Shown: in pieces, positions 35,476 through 48,679 of the stretch
Numbering within the stretch: position 1 is the stretch's first letter
How the letters are laid out: each line of letters begins with the position of its first letter
Source of the DNA: Hermodice carunculata
Lineage: Eukaryota; Annelida; Polychaeta; Eunicida; Amphinomidae
DNA: 64,000 nucleotides
Direction: 5' to 3'
Assembly: GCA_964020975.1 (NCBI GenBank)
Contig: OZ026614.1
Span: 2,023,904-2,087,903 of the forward strand
Translations under genes and position numbers: made by a program
Notes under the pieces: model-generated
What the model saw: only the letters and a program-made list of their open reading frames with translations
Databases searched by the model: none
What the model was told of the DNA's origin: nothing

Positions 35476-36225
35476 ACGAGTATAATTTTTGCTGATATTA
35501 AGGTCTCTCGTTTAGATGTAAGTATAGTTTTCATTTAAACTGGCTTTGAACTTTGACACAAGTTCTTAATCTTTTGTCCGGGTGACTATAGCTAGCAAGA
35601 TTATCATTGCAAATATTCTGCCCATTCGTTTTTTAAAGCTTAGTAGGGAAATCATCATAATTCTAATCAAACTTTTTTTCATGTATTGTTAAAACCTTAT
35701 ATTTGAAACACATTTATTCAACGTCCGTAACAAAGTAAGTGACTATAACCAAGATAATTGATATTGCAAAAAAAGCAATCATACAACAATGAGCCGAGAT
35801 TAAATTAAGCGACTCTGAACCGATACTTGGATATTTGTGTGAATAGACAAAACCTCAGAAAAACTCGTGTGTCTTTTCGAGAAAAATTGTGACGTTTTTA
35901 CTGTCCCCTGCAAAGATTTTAAGTTTCACAAAATGTGGTCCCAATCATTTGCAGGCATATAAGAGTATCGAAGATGTCCAAATATATATATATAATTCAG
36001 AGTCTCAAATTATCCGTTTTTCTTACTGCTGTGGCTGTGGTGGCCTTTCCACACAGATATATCACAGCATGACTGAAAGATTCAAAGTAAATTATGGGTT
36101 TTCAATGACCTCGACATTTCTGCAAAGCATGCCCTGCAGATTTGTACGTAGTGTGTTCTGAATCAATCATCGCAGACAAACTGGATCATCAGCAACTCAT
36201 CACTTTTCTTCATGGAAAGTTGAAA
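35476..36225. other. Spacer downstream of the GPCR gene
   Basis: No gene recognised. It presumably includes the GPCR 3' UTR near 36225, but I see no clear AATAAA in the first 200 bases. Confidence 0.4.
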
Positions 36226-37590
36226 TTAATAACTTTTAGAATCCAACTTACATGAACGATTCCGTTTAAGTACTGTCCTCATGTCTTGACGAAACTGTGT
36301 GCTCATGAATGAGTAAATAAAGGGACTGCTTACGGGGTGCAAAATGAAGATACTACAGAGATATGATGGTATATCGGCGACATTAAATAATAACAGTATG
36401 GAGGGAAGAAAAGCTATCACAAGTACGACAATAACCAGAATAAACATCTCGGCTGTTTTGCGCAAATGATCCATTTTAACCTTCTCCGTCACTTTCCTTT
36501 GTTGCGATATGACAGTTATCTGTGAATGTAAATCCCGGATGTCTCCTGGCGTCTTTGATACTTCGGGTGTTATTTGCTCTAATTGTTTAATGCTTATAAT
36601 TTCTGAAGAAATAGCATGTAAATTCTGGTCATGTCCATCATCACCTTTTCCTTCCATTTTTGAAAGACAGGTTTCGTGCAATGCATCACCAATTCTCGTA
36701 GAAAAATCCTTAGACTGCATCGACTCGGCAGTTTGCGAAGTTGGCGTCAATTTTTGCTGTATTGTTTGAGCTGTATTTGAGACTGAGTATTCCTCTCTCG
36801 ATACAGCTGGGTTTGACATAGAAGGGTAATTTTTGTTAATTAATCCTGTACCTAATGATATAGAAGTTTGCTTCTGTTCTGCCGCCGGGCGTCTGTCTGT
36901 GAATAAAGCATCCACGCGGTGCTTTGACAAACTCTTTGCTTTAGTGTGCAGAGCAGTCGTTGCATTGGACCGCTGGTCGTTACTTGTTGACGCAGACACA
37001 GTGGTTCTGTTTCTCTGGTATAACCGATGAAATATGCAAGAATATAGGACAACAAGGACGACTGCACAAAGGATACCGATCAGCGCCGTGGCAAACTTTG
37101 CTGACGGCCAGTGACAGATAATCCAAACTGTCACAAGAACCGTCAGTAAGAGTGAGCTGATCAGAGAAATCTTTGTTCTTGTCATTGAAAAGGCAAATGA
37201 TAAGGGTTTGCATACAGCATAATATCTTTCGATAGATATCAAAACTAGGATAAAAACTGAAAAGAGAACGATAAAGTCGAGCCCTATCCAGTATAGTTTC
37301 CTTGCTATGGACGGTAACCTTGATCCCAGAACAAACGGCATGACGGGCGTCAGAACAATACATGTGAGTAGGTCGGTGAAGGCTAGTGTAACCATGAGGA
37401 TGGCGAAAACATTCCACTTTTTGTGGCTTGTGTACACACGGAGCACGATAGCATTGCAAGCTATCCCCACAACAGACAGTAACAGCATTGCTCCGCTGAA
37501 CAAAATGAATTGCTCCTCCGACAGACCGCCATGTCTTTTGGACCCCCGTCCGGAGTCGTTACTGTAGAGAGATTCACTGATATTGGCCAT
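36226..37590 (-). CDS. Rhodopsin-family (class A) G-protein-coupled receptor, orphan, single exon, 454 aa
   Basis: A plasma-membrane receptor predicted to couple an extracellular ligand to G proteins; the ligand is unknown. Helix 1 is at about 28-53 (GIACNAIVL, Asn46 = N1.50), helix 2 at 59-88 (LAFTD, Asp73 = D2.50), helix 3 at 97-123 ending in ERY (121-123, the DRY equivalent), helix 4 at 139-161 with Trp156, helix 5 at 165-190, helix 6 at 378-402 (VLVIAFLPS, where most receptors have CWLP) and helix 7 at 408-430 (SSPFIY in place of NPxxY). N-glycosylation sites are at Asn3 and Asn11. Intracellular loop 3 is very long (~185 residues, Ser/Thr-rich); loop 2 between helices 4 and 5 is almost absent, and the disulfide cysteine at the top of helix 3 is missing. 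The frame is uninterrupted. The ATG at 37590 is the first in frame that leaves an N-terminus of normal length. Unlike its surroundings, it is not part of any repeat seen here. Confidence 0.88.
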   Translation of the reverse strand: MANISESLYSNDSGRGSKRHGGLSEEQFILFSGAMLLLSVVGIACNAIVLRVYTSHKKWNVFAILMVTLAFTDLLTCIVLTPVMPFVLGSRLPSIARKLYWIGLDFIVLFSVFILVLISIERYYAVCKPLSFAFSMTRTKISLISSLLLTVLVTVWIICHWPSAKFATALIGILCAVVLVVLYSCIFHRLYQRNRTTVSASTSNDQRSNATTALHTKAKSLSKHRVDALFTDRRPAAEQKQTSISLGTGLINKNYPSMSNPAVSREEYSVSNTAQTIQQKLTPTSQTAESMQSKDFSTRIGDALHETCLSKMEGKGDDGHDQNLHAISSEIISIKQLEQITPEVSKTPGDIRDLHSQITVISQQRKVTEKVKMDHLRKTAEMFILVIVVLVIAFLPSILLLFNVADIPSYLCSIFILHPVSSPFIYSFMSTQFRQDMRTVLKRNRSCKLDSKSY

Positions 37591-38130
37591 TCTTGCCTCA
37601 ATCTACCACGGCGAGAAGTAAAGAGGAGGCGTACTTACTCCCGGGTGCTGACTGCAGCATTCACACAGGCAAAGAGTCCACGGAGTAACAAACTGATGTG
37701 TGACACAAAACCTTCTTCCAACTTATCAATTCGTTGGTAATTTACAAGGGCCTATATTCCATTTAATGTCAATGGACCTGTCGATGGCATTCCGCATGCG
37801 GACGTGGGTCCAGCTGGTTACACGACAATTAACTGCCAGTGGCCTCGTGCCGCCTTATTAACGGGGCAATTTGCAAGAAAAAGACTTGTTAATACCATTT
37901 ATGTATTTGCTCTTTGTGTCTATTAACTCATCTCGCAAGTGACAAACGATTAAAATTAATTCTTCTCGGCAGTGACGAATATTAGGATCTTTCAAGAAGT
38001 CGAGATATACATAATAAACACCAGTCGTTTTATTTATAAAGAACATCATTTGAACTGTATTTGACAAAAGTTGGTTCTTATATTATTTGTATTACAGCTT
38101 ACCCATTTCATTCTCTTAATATTGTTTGTA
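37591..38130. other. Upstream region of the GPCR and spacer
   Basis: No coding signal. On the GPCR strand a GTAAGT lies ~40 bases before the start codon (gggagtaagtacg near 37640), but no matching acceptor at a sensible distance, so I do not call a 5' intron. Confidence 0.35.
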
Positions 38131-38275
38131 ACATAATTGTGTATTGTCCTGTGTATTGTCCTGTGTATTGTACCTGTGTATTGTCTTGTGTTGTCCTGTG
38201 TATTGTCCTGTGTGTTGTCCTGTGTATTGTCCTGTGTGTTGTCCTGTGTATTGTCTAGTGTGTTGTACCTGTGTG
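38131..38275. repeat. 12-bp minisatellite (tgtattgtcctg)
   Basis: About 11 units with tgtgttgtcctg variants. Confidence 0.9.
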
Positions 38276-38599
38276 TCTCTCCATTTTTGGAGAATTTCTT
38301 AGTCTTTTAATTGTACTATAAGGTAATCCAGCTCGTATAAATATGTATAAAATAAATATAAAATGACGACTAAACCACAGATTGGCATGATAACACGTAT
38401 AAATAAGTCAATCCTCAAAGGTTTCTGTTTGACTTTATGATGATTTTTAGTGGCTGCAAGAATATAAACGTTGTGTTATCCCGACTTTTTAAAAACAATA
38501 TTCCAGGGGCTACAAGGAAGTTGGAATTTACTGCTGCAAATAATGATACTCAGATTATGTATAATGAGGTCGATTATGTCCTGTGCTTGCTTCAATGCT
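38276..38599. other. No gene recognised
   Basis: Plain AT-rich sequence between the 12-bp array and duplication E. Confidence 0.4.
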
Positions 38600-38867
38600 G
38601 AACTGACTGTCGAACATAGATACATACACTTCATCGGCCGTATGGGCGGGAACACCCCAAGCCTGTCGTCTGCTTTGGCGAACGTAAAAATCTTTTACTT
38701 CTCTCTTGGTTGAGAAATTAGGTCTTTAAACTCGACAGAGTTTTCAAAGTCTTTGAATGGTGAAGAAACATTTGAAGTGGTTGGCTGCATATCCTTAAAT
38801 AAGATGTTCACTCAGTCTATTTCCTGCGCTGAGGCCTTTAACATGTCTGCACAGACGTATACTTGCG

Positions 38868-38868
<1 letters not shown>

Positions 38869-38903
<35 letters not shown>

Positions 38904-39037
38904 ATCCTAATAATAGTAATAGTGTAGTAGTGGTAGTAGTGAAAGTATAGTTGTGGCAGTAGTAGGATGTAGTAACACTTGTAATAGTAGCGATGGTGTA
39001 GTAGGAGTGGTGGTGGTAGTAGTAGTAGTAGTAGGAG

Positions 39038-39069
<32 letters not shown>

Positions 39070-39353
39070 TGGTAGTACTAGTAAAAGCCGTAGTAATGCC
39101 AGTACTAGTGATAGTATAGTAGCAGGTTTAGTAGTGGTAATGATAGTACTAGTAGTAGTGATAGTAGAAGTAGTGGTAGTGAGAGTAGTAGTAGTGGTAG
39201 CGGGAGTGATAATGGTAGTAGTAGTAGTGACAGTAGTAGCATTAGTAGTTATCTTAATAGTAGTGATAGTGTAGAAGTGGTAGTAATGACAGTCTAGTTG
39301 TGGCAGTAGTACAATGTAGTAATACCTGTGATAGTAGTGATGGTGTAGCAGGA

Positions 39354-39393
<40 letters not shown>

Positions 39394-39545
39394 AAGTGAT
39401 AGTGTGGTAGTACTAGTAATAGCGGTAGTAATGCCAGTGATAGTGATAGTATAGTAGCATATTGAGTAGTGGTAATGATAGTAGAAGTAGTGGTACTGAG
39501 AGTAGTAGTAGTGGTAGTAGGAGTGATAATGGTAGCAGCAGCAGC

Positions 39546-39595
<50 letters not shown>

Positions 39596-39598
39596 CAT
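38869..39598. repeat. (TAG)n array, imperfect, ~730 bp
   Basis: Runs of TAG broken by AGTGATAGTG, GTAGTGG and similar triplet variants, with higher-order repetition: the block near 38943-39180 is echoed near 39285-39500. Long Ser, Val, Tyr or Leu frames across it are artefacts. Confidence 0.93.
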
Positions 39599-39881
39599 AT
39601 TGGCGCAGAGTAAACTGTTTGTGTTGCTATGCTACACGTCAAAGTAAGATTCCATTGTTGCCTTCCGGCACCTGCTGGCATTGTACATAATGGTTCGAAA
39701 TTAATCGAATTCTGCTAATATACGATTATTAAGATTATTTGCCTTATTTTAAAACATCATTGTGGCTTCCTACTTGGTGATGTAGCGATATAAACATATG
39801 GAGTTTAAAACATTCAGCCCTACCACATATGTCCGGGAAGCCTGTGTTTGACCGCGCGTTCAGCTGCCTTGAGAGGTTGAC

Positions 39882-40045
39882 ATGCAATACTTCGTCCACT
39901 CTGCAATACTTCGTCCACTCTGCAATACTTCGCCCACACTGCAATACTTCGTCCACTCTGCAGTACTTCGCCCACTCTGCAATACTTCGTCCATTCTGCT
40001 ATACTTCGTCCACTCTGCAATACTTCGTCTACTCTGCTATCCAGC
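39882..40045. repeat. 19-bp minisatellite (ctgcaatacttcgtccact)
   Basis: About eight units with single-base variants; present in copy 1 of duplication E but absent from copy 2. Confidence 0.93.
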
Positions 40046-40179
40046 TTTGACAAGGCGCTACGCCTGCAAATGATGCAACATACTGGCTTGTATTCTCAAT
40101 CATGTATGTCATTATCGGTTAGTAATGACGTTAGCAACTCAAGCGGGAACCGACATGACTGTTCACACAACTTTGTGAA

Positions 40180-41175
<996 letters not shown>

Positions 41176-41202
41176 GATTCAAAATTTGAATCAAACTCAA
41201 AC

Positions 41203-41241
41203 ATGGCTGCTACAGTTAAAAAAAAAGTTCTGCTTGAAACG
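41203..41241 (+). CDS. Possible first coding exon (13 codons) with a strong splice donor
   Basis: aaacATGGCT is a good start context; the frame reads MAATVKKKVLLET and meets a consensus donor ACG/GTAAGTAT at 41242. No downstream partner exon is recognised before B, and the next ~1.4 kb on this strand holds no clear coding exon. The equivalent place in duplication E copy 1 (about 40155) does not preserve the frame. Low confidence; could be chance. Confidence 0.25.
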
Positions 41242-42679
41242 GTAAGTATTTGTATTTAATCCACACTTATCTATCATACGTTTGTGTGCTGAAAACCTCT
41301 ACCACACAGGTTTTTTTCCGATGTCATGTGTCTTCAGAGTGAGGTACAAACACTCATCTGACATTTTTTTCAAGGCAACGTTTCCAGAAATGCATAGTAC
41401 CTGAACACGATCTGTCACAACAAACGTTAGCACAACCAAAGCATGTTGATAATCAGTCCACATTTTAAAAATGTTCTATGTTTATAATGACTTTATCACC
41501 CTTTGAATATGTTCAGGGTATAACTTTGCTTTGTGTATAAAATCTCCCACTGTTCTTTGGTCAAAGATATTTTTTATAAAGCATTTTTTTGGGGACAAAT
41601 ACTTGTCAATGTGGTCCTAGTTTTTCATGCCGACACTTGTGTTTCGTGCGCTGCACCACACCAACAGAAAGCGGTACGAGAAAAAAGTTGTTCCATAGGA
41701 CTATTGAATTTTATTTAATGCTTAATAATTTCTTACAACACAGAAACGTGTATATGCATTTACAGATTGTAGATGATATGCATATACTTGCGCTGGTCTT
41801 TCTCATAAAGTCTGTCTGATTCTTATTCTGTATTTTTTTTGTAGTTTTTCCAAACCGGTCTGGTATTCATTGCCCGCCCATGTTGCCTGGACTGTCCTGC
41901 ACCTGGGTTGACTGGTGCAGTGCGCGCCCATGTTTCCTGGCCGGTCCTGCACCTAGGTTGACTGGTGCTGTGACTTGACTGTATATTATATAAAAAGGAG
42001 GAACAGTGCGACACCTTCCGTATAGTTTTGAACCAAAACGAAAATAGCACCATCCAGATTCTCAACGCTTCATATCCACCCCAGTCCCTATCTATATCTA
42101 AACAGTTATCTTACTTGAACACTATTATCACGATCGAAAAAGAAAACAAACATTTTTGTTTTTTAATTTGAAGAAATGGTCGGCTCTGCCCCTGACTTGC
42201 CATTGGTAATGTAGCTGTGCATTGGAAATCAGGCTGTGTCATTTAGTTGTCATTTGTAATATAACTGCAGGACCAATATTTACGCCGTGCCCCTGAGTTG
42301 CGACTGTTACAGCAAACTTAATTTCAGAGCGCTTTAATGCACATGAACCAATAATGCTCGAGGAGGGTGCATCCGGCGCGGTAGCGCAGGCCCACCAATT
42401 CAGTGGGACGGCGGTACTCGCTGAGGTCCGTGAGATCTGCTCTTTTAACAAAAAAACTTAGACACGTTGCTTCCGTGGCAGTGATGATTTTACGCAGCGC
42501 TCCCAATCTTCCTGTCACATTTTCTTATCAAATGATTATCTTATCTAACTTTCCACACTCACTACCTTGTATCAGCCTTGCCAAGATTGCAGAAGACAAG
42601 ACCAGCACTACAAACCAAAGCATAAAAATAATAAATTTTACATTCAGAAACTTCAGGCGTGACTATTTTTGACTAAGCT
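41242..42679. other. No recognised gene; includes a 50-bp tandem pair
   Basis: At about 41870-41970 the words gcccatgttgcctgg, ctgtcctgcacctgggttga and ctggtgcagtg occur twice, 50 bases apart. Otherwise unassigned, with no splice-bounded open frame that I trust. Confidence 0.5.
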
Positions 42680-43270
42680 GACCATAATGATACAGTACAT
42701 TTTAAAAGAAGAACACTATCAGCTTTTGCTGCATAAAGATCCAAATGGCAGCAGCTACCATAAGATGCTAGCCTATTTAGTAAGAGATTTGTAACTGGTC
42801 TTCCGTGTGGGCGAACCACACGACGTCTTCTGTGAAAGGCAATGTTGAGACGCGAGTGTTCCCGATATGTGATTGACAATCGCTCTTATATAAATTTATG
42901 TATTTCTTCAAGTCGGTAACGTACATATTAAACAATATATAGTGGACTAAGGGTGCTCCCTGTGCTAAGCCTTCCATGCTTTGAAAACCAGGTGCACATC
43001 CACTTTGAGTCTTTATCAAAAGCATTGCATCATTTACATACTTTGGGGTAATTGCAATACCGACATACTTACACCGGCAACACATAATTTGTATAATACA
43101 AAATCTGTGTTTACAGTATCAAATGCCTGTCGATAATCGGCAAACGCAGTGAACAATTTCATTTCTAAGAAAATTGGACATCAATCAAATTCCTTAACAT
43201 AAAAATATATCACCATTTTGCCAACCCACTGTGAATCCACATTGTCCGTCGTGAAAAAAACTCTTCTACA
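42680..43270 (-). mobile_element. LINE reverse transcriptase fragment, distinct lineage
   Basis: The minus strand gives LFTAFADYRQAFDTVNTDFV, KLCVAGVS, then GLAQGAPLVHYILFNMYVTD and FTEDVVWFAHTEDQLQ. These correspond to the RT motifs '(A)F.D...AFD.V', 'G..QG.PLSP.LFN.Y..DL' and 'FADDVVLFA'. The catalytic Asp-Asp is lost (EDV), and a frameshift separates the first motif from the second. The 'LFN.Y' type motif separates it from the CR1-like copies in this window. No endonuclease or C-terminus is seen. Confidence 0.75.
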
Positions 43271-43756
43271 TAAAAGAAGAATACAATCTCATGTTTAATA
43301 CATCAGCAAAATCTTACTTAAAGCGTTTTGTAACGAAATGCCCATTCAGTTCTCAGGCCTAGGGGGAGGGGGAATGACGTACTGCACCAGCCCTAAAGCT
43401 CAGGCATCCGAAAAATATGCCTTACAAAGTATTCAAAAGCAGACATTCTTAATCTTAAAATAAGTTCTTACAAATGCATTCCAAACAATAAAGACGATAA
43501 AGTTTAGCCTTCTTTTACACCGTTACAAGTAATAACATTTGAAATGCTAACATGCATTATCACCGCCACACAATTGAGAGTATTTGATTTAGTTATATTA
43601 CTTATATATTTAAATTAAAAGTGGCCTGGATATTATGGGATATATTTCTCTTTTAATAACAAAAATTATTTTGAGATGCTGTTTGCAAAAAACAAAACAA
43701 TTTTCCACAGGTAGTTAACAAAACAATTTGTCTTCATCTTATCCCCTATCAGTAAA
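43271..43756. other. No gene recognised
   Basis: AT-rich sequence leading to a TA microsatellite. Confidence 0.4.
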
Positions 43757-43823
<67 letters not shown>

Positions 43824-43838
43824 GTATATATATATATG

Positions 43839-43899
<61 letters not shown>

Positions 43900-43904
43900 T
43901 ATGT

Positions 43905-43951
<47 letters not shown>
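43757..43951. repeat. (TA)n microsatellite abutting the left edge of B
   Basis: About 195 bases of TA with TATG interruptions, ending ~25 bases before B homology starts. Confidence 0.95.
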
Positions 43952-43956
<5 letters not shown>

Positions 43957-44524
43957 GACGAGCGCTGTGGTTCCAAACCGTGTTCGGCTGGTTCGCAAGG
44001 TGGGGATACATTGGATCCCCACTTCTTTAATCATTTTTTTTAATTCGGGTACTTATTGATTAATGGATGCGTTCCTACTAGTTACAATGAAATCAATGGT
44101 GACTACAATGAGAATTGTCAGTTTTGACTCCTTCAAAGCTGTCCACCACATTCACTTCAAACTTGGTGGGGATGTAGCTTGGATCGGTCTCTACCATCTG
44201 TGTTCAAATGATCATGCTTGAATGGTTTCAAGATGTTTTCCGAATTTTCTTTTTCACTTTTCAGAAAAAAATCCTCGTAACTTGCTTTCAAATTGCATAT
44301 GGATACTTCTGGCACCACCTAACCTTAATTTATTCAATTCAGGTGGCACCACAATAGAAGATATGCATATTAATTTCCCGCCACAACTGTATACCGGATT
44401 GCCTAGTCTAGCTTGGTGGGATATAGCGAGATACGGGTCGGTACCTGTTGGGAGAAGCGGGATGTTACTAATATTTTGGACATAAAGAATATTTATTGAA
44501 GGCAAATGGAAATTTTTCTTTATA

Positions 44525-44995
44525 TATTTGCGTTTTTTTGTCCAGAACCACTTCCTAGTAGTCATTACCCTATTTCGCAGTTCGAACTCTCCATAAGCTA
44601 ACCTGTCACTGTCTACCCTATACACATATGGAAGTGCTATTGTTCATATTGCACACGTTCCTCTGTAAAATTTTGACATAAACTGTATTAGCCCTAATAA
44701 ATTAAAGGGTCTTCAGCAGGTTACTACTCAGAACATGTTTCGGAGCCAATTACCTGCATATGTCTCTCTGAGTAGCGGCTCCTTGTCTAAGCTAAATATT
44801 CAGCCAAGAAAACCCACATAATAATGAATAAATATGAACGTGGCAAATGATGAATTAGCTTAATACGTGTTTTACTTATAAATGCAGAGCTTCATTATGA
44901 AAGAAGAATACCTGTCAAACAAACCATAATTACTAAATTTGTGTAGTACAGATCCAGATAAGAACAATTTGACTTACCCCCTAAATATGGCTCGG
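44525..44995 (+). mobile_element. Dispersed repeat (copy 3 of 4), in B
   Basis: Partner of 19715-20187; the insertion predates the A/B duplication. Confidence 0.7.
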
Positions 44996-45856
44996 GAAGT
45001 ACTACAGGAATACCAGTTTGGCATTTGTGAATTTAAATTTCCCCCCCCCCCCAAAAAAAACGCTAATTTTGTGAGAAATGAGCACATGGCCCCGTTTGTG
45101 ACAGTGAAGTGACCCCCCCCCCCCCCCCCCCGTGATTGCCTGGTGTCAAACCCGTGCTTTGTGGCGCAAAATTAATATGCATACAGCGTTTTCTCATTTC
45201 CTTTGTTAGTTTTTTTCGTGGGTTTTTACTTTTCTCAACTTTTTCCTCCCAAAGCGTAAAATGGATCCTGCTCACACTTACTGAGAATATATATGGGGCT
45301 GATCTCCATCACATCTGTTCATAACATGATGGTGCTGTCATTTTCGGATGTAAAAAATTGTCAAAATTCGGAAAAAATCGGTAAGAGGATATGTTCATGT
45401 CATAAACAATAATGGTGGTCTTAAACAAAGGTGACCTTGATGTTACTTTGAAGATCATAGGCCAGGTATACTGTTGTCTGTGCCACGATTTTCGGCAGAA
45501 TAGCTCACATGCAGAACTGCAAGACAGGACATTGCCCCTTGACTGTCTCTTTGAAGTTTAAAGTATGATCTCCTTGCGCATAGTCTGTTCATGATTCATT
45601 AAATTTTATTTGAGAAACATTGCATTGCCAATTCCTCAGGCGTGCTTAAATAAAGGTATGTCCATAAGAAGGTGTTTTCAGTGTTTGTGTGACTAGTTAT
45701 TTCTGGGTAGGCCTACAGGGACACCAATTGAAAATGTTATAATCTCTTTGGCTGTCTTATTTCCCAAACAATATTTCGCGTGCAAAACTGCTTTAACAGC
45801 AAATACATATATAAGCCAATTAGTAATCTATACGACAAGTACATCTGGAGCAGGTG

Positions 45857-45929
45857 TATGAAATCACGTATACAAGTGTTCATGAAACCACGTATACAAG
45901 CGTCCATGAAAACACGTATACGAGTGTCC
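45857..45929. repeat. 24-bp minisatellite in B, three units
   Basis: Partner of the A array at 21004-21077. Confidence 0.7.
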
Positions 45930-46943
45930 TTTGTGTGGTGAAATGAATAGTTACATCGTGACCTCATCACTGTGTCCTCGGCCGACACAACGAACAAAAG
46001 TAATACTTCGACATAGGTTAAGAAATTCGGGCGAATTTTCCAGTTTTCTGCAGAAAGCAAGGACGTTTCCCATTAAGTGCTAATCACTGCTATAGTCGTT
46101 TTCTCATTACAGTTACACATATAATGGTAAAAAGATTCAAATTCCTCCTGAAGATCTCTTTCATTCAAATACCAGCAAGTACAGTCTAAAGCAAAAGGCA
46201 GTCTTAGTCAATATCTTTCCTCGGGCAAGCTGTTGGCTCAGTCTTTAATCAGCGCTTGAAGGGTTAATTACCCCCAACACTCTAAAATCCGTTAAAGATA
46301 TTGTAAGACTGGCTGCGAGGGTAAGAAACCAGAACACAGATCATTCAAATCCAATGCCTGTTATAAATCCTGTCAACAAGAGGAACCAATGTGCCTCGGA
46401 ATGAGGAAGAAAAGGGTCATTATCTACTGGAGAAAAGTTTGGGGACTGACACCTTTCACTGTTGTAACCACGAGAAGAACACGAAAACCAATAATTCTGC
46501 ACACAAATATATAAAATATGTCACTGTGTGGGGTTTTATGAAATGCTTATTACTTCTAATCACGTACAGTTTTCTTATCAGATTTGGCATGACTATTGCT
46601 GCGTCATTATTAACGTCACAGGAAAGTGTTATTTGGGTGGTTGTACTGTGGCTATCCAGTACCGAGCTTTCAAAATGGGGTATTATGCATGTATATTTAC
46701 ATTCAATATAACTGTAAACATTGAAAGTATAGGGGAGAGCCTGGTGTCTTACGAGACCATAAGTCATGAGCCTTGTGTGTTATCGGACCATAACACGTGT
46801 CCCGCCCACATTCCAATAAGCCACGCCTACCTGGGTTTCCAGAACTCAACACTGTAACATGCTTGAGAAATCAGTTTTTGATCGTTTAACTCAATTCTAT
46901 GCCCTAAAATTCGTGTAATCGAGCAGAAAAATTAAGGGGAAAT

Positions 46944-47125
46944 GTAAATACAAGCAATGAGGGTTGCTTTTGTGTGTGTTATGGCATAATGACGCGGGTG
47001 ATTAAGACCGGCATCGGGAGAGGCTCACTGGCGTGCGCCACGCCCATGATGCCAGCTTCAACCACCTGCGTCATTATACCATAACACACACAAAAGCCTC
47101 CCTCATTTCTTAAATGTATTTCACA
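46944..47125. repeat. Inverted repeat in B, ~60-bp arms
   Basis: Partner of 22159-22343, with arms tgtgtgttatggcataatga and its complement. Confidence 0.8.
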
Positions 47126-48331
47126 CCAGGTGAAATCAATCACACCACATGGAAATTCACATAGACAAACACTCAGGTCAGTCACTCACTTCCAAATTTT
47201 CACGTTACAAATGTTTCCCCTTGGGAATGGCAGTTTTGGTGGAGTCACTTCTCAAAGGAAGGAGAATGAAATTACGAAAGTGAAACATCTTTAGGAATAC
47301 TCCAAATATTTTGCTTGCTATTTCATTAAACTTTCGTGCCAAAATCAAATTAACTTTCCAAGATGATTATTCCAAATGGTATAGCGGCAAACACCCCCAA
47401 AAGAGGCTTAGTTAAGGAGATACCCCTCCCCACGGTAGAACAAGGCACAACCTGTTTTTTAATGGAAGATTTACCTATTTTACATCAGAAACTGATGGTG
47501 GCGGTTGTCTATTTTGGTAGCAGGACTATTTTATTGCCACAAATGCAAAATATGGCAATTTAGTGTGGAGATTTTGTTCAAAAATGGAGCTTAAACTCAA
47601 AGATCCCACAAAATCTAACCGAGAGAACAAAAACAAAACTAGCCTCTAGTATAATATATGAAAAAAAGCTTTATATTCTATCAAATTGGAATATGATGAA
47701 AATAGATCCCCCCCCCCTTTATTTTCGTTTTGCTCAATTTCCGCGGGTTTTTTTTTTACCATGTTCTCATTCTCTTTGCATTTTAACATCATATAAATGC
47801 TTCCAAAGACCCAAAATTACAAAATAAGTCGTTTTACTTCAATACAATACACTTTTGCCTTGACATCCGATTGGCAGAGTATGATTTTAATGTAATTCGT
47901 CGTTATCTCACAATGTAATCATATATATGAGCCTGTCGCATAAAAAATAGTACTCCTAGCAAAGAAAAGGAAGAAAAGAAAAGAAACCAACAAACAAAAA
48001 CGTCCTATCCCTCTTTATTGTGCCAGAGTCAAGTTACCTGCAAGGACACCAAAGCTCAATTAAAAACCCATTCTCTCCACATAACGTTCACAGTTTTCCC
48101 AAGCAGGTTTATGGAAATGGCGTGTGTAATCAAACTACGAGGATGGTCGACGGTGGAATTTAAATAAAAGCTTTATCTTGTCATTATGTCATTGTGTTGA
48201 TCACAGACATATAAATTGAATATAATTACAAATATAAAGATATATAAAGTATACAATTATTGCATATAAAATGTGTATATAAGTCAAAACATCGCCACCA
48301 CAGAGTATATTTAAAAATAAATTACACACAT

Positions 48332-48334
<3 letters not shown>

Positions 48335-48425
<91 letters not shown>
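48335..48425. repeat. (AC)n(AT)n microsatellite in B
   Basis: A short AC run, then about 38 AT units; longer than its A partner. Confidence 0.94.
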
Positions 48426-48427
<2 letters not shown>

Positions 48428-48679
48428 CAGGGACGTGCATGTCTCAATCCACCTCCCTGGTTCTGATAAACTTCCATAAGGTAATGCATTTCTACACATG
48501 ACTTTTGATATGGATTGTACTCTTATAATACATTTGCGCCTTAAACACACGACAGTAGTGACCATTAACGAGCCACCGTATTTTATCTCTTTAATGACCT
48601 TTCATTTGAGCTGCAGCAACAGAAACACCCGCCTGCTTTTTAAACCTGGGAGGGGGTCAGGTTTTTAGAACAATTGAGA

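Larger units (their letters stand above)
38600..40140 (+). repeat. Tandem duplication E, copy 1 (holds a TAG array and a 19-bp array)
   Basis: The left flank (ctgtcgtctgctttggcgaa, catgtctgcacagacgtata) and right flank (gtttgtgttgctatgctaca, taatggttcgaaattaatcg) recur in copy 2 at 40197-41175 with ~93 percent identity, in the same order around a TAG array. Confidence 0.9.

Noticed and set aside
38812-39681. Long open frame (289 codons) rich in Tyr/Leu/Thr on the minus strand, and other long frames in the TAG arrays
   Set aside because: Produced by a triplet repeat without stops; composition is pure repeat.
43666-44059. Tyr-Ile frames across TA tracts here and at 3000, 8430, 9870, 23790 and 48350
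   Set aside because: TA dinucleotide repeats are open in several frames; no unique sequence.
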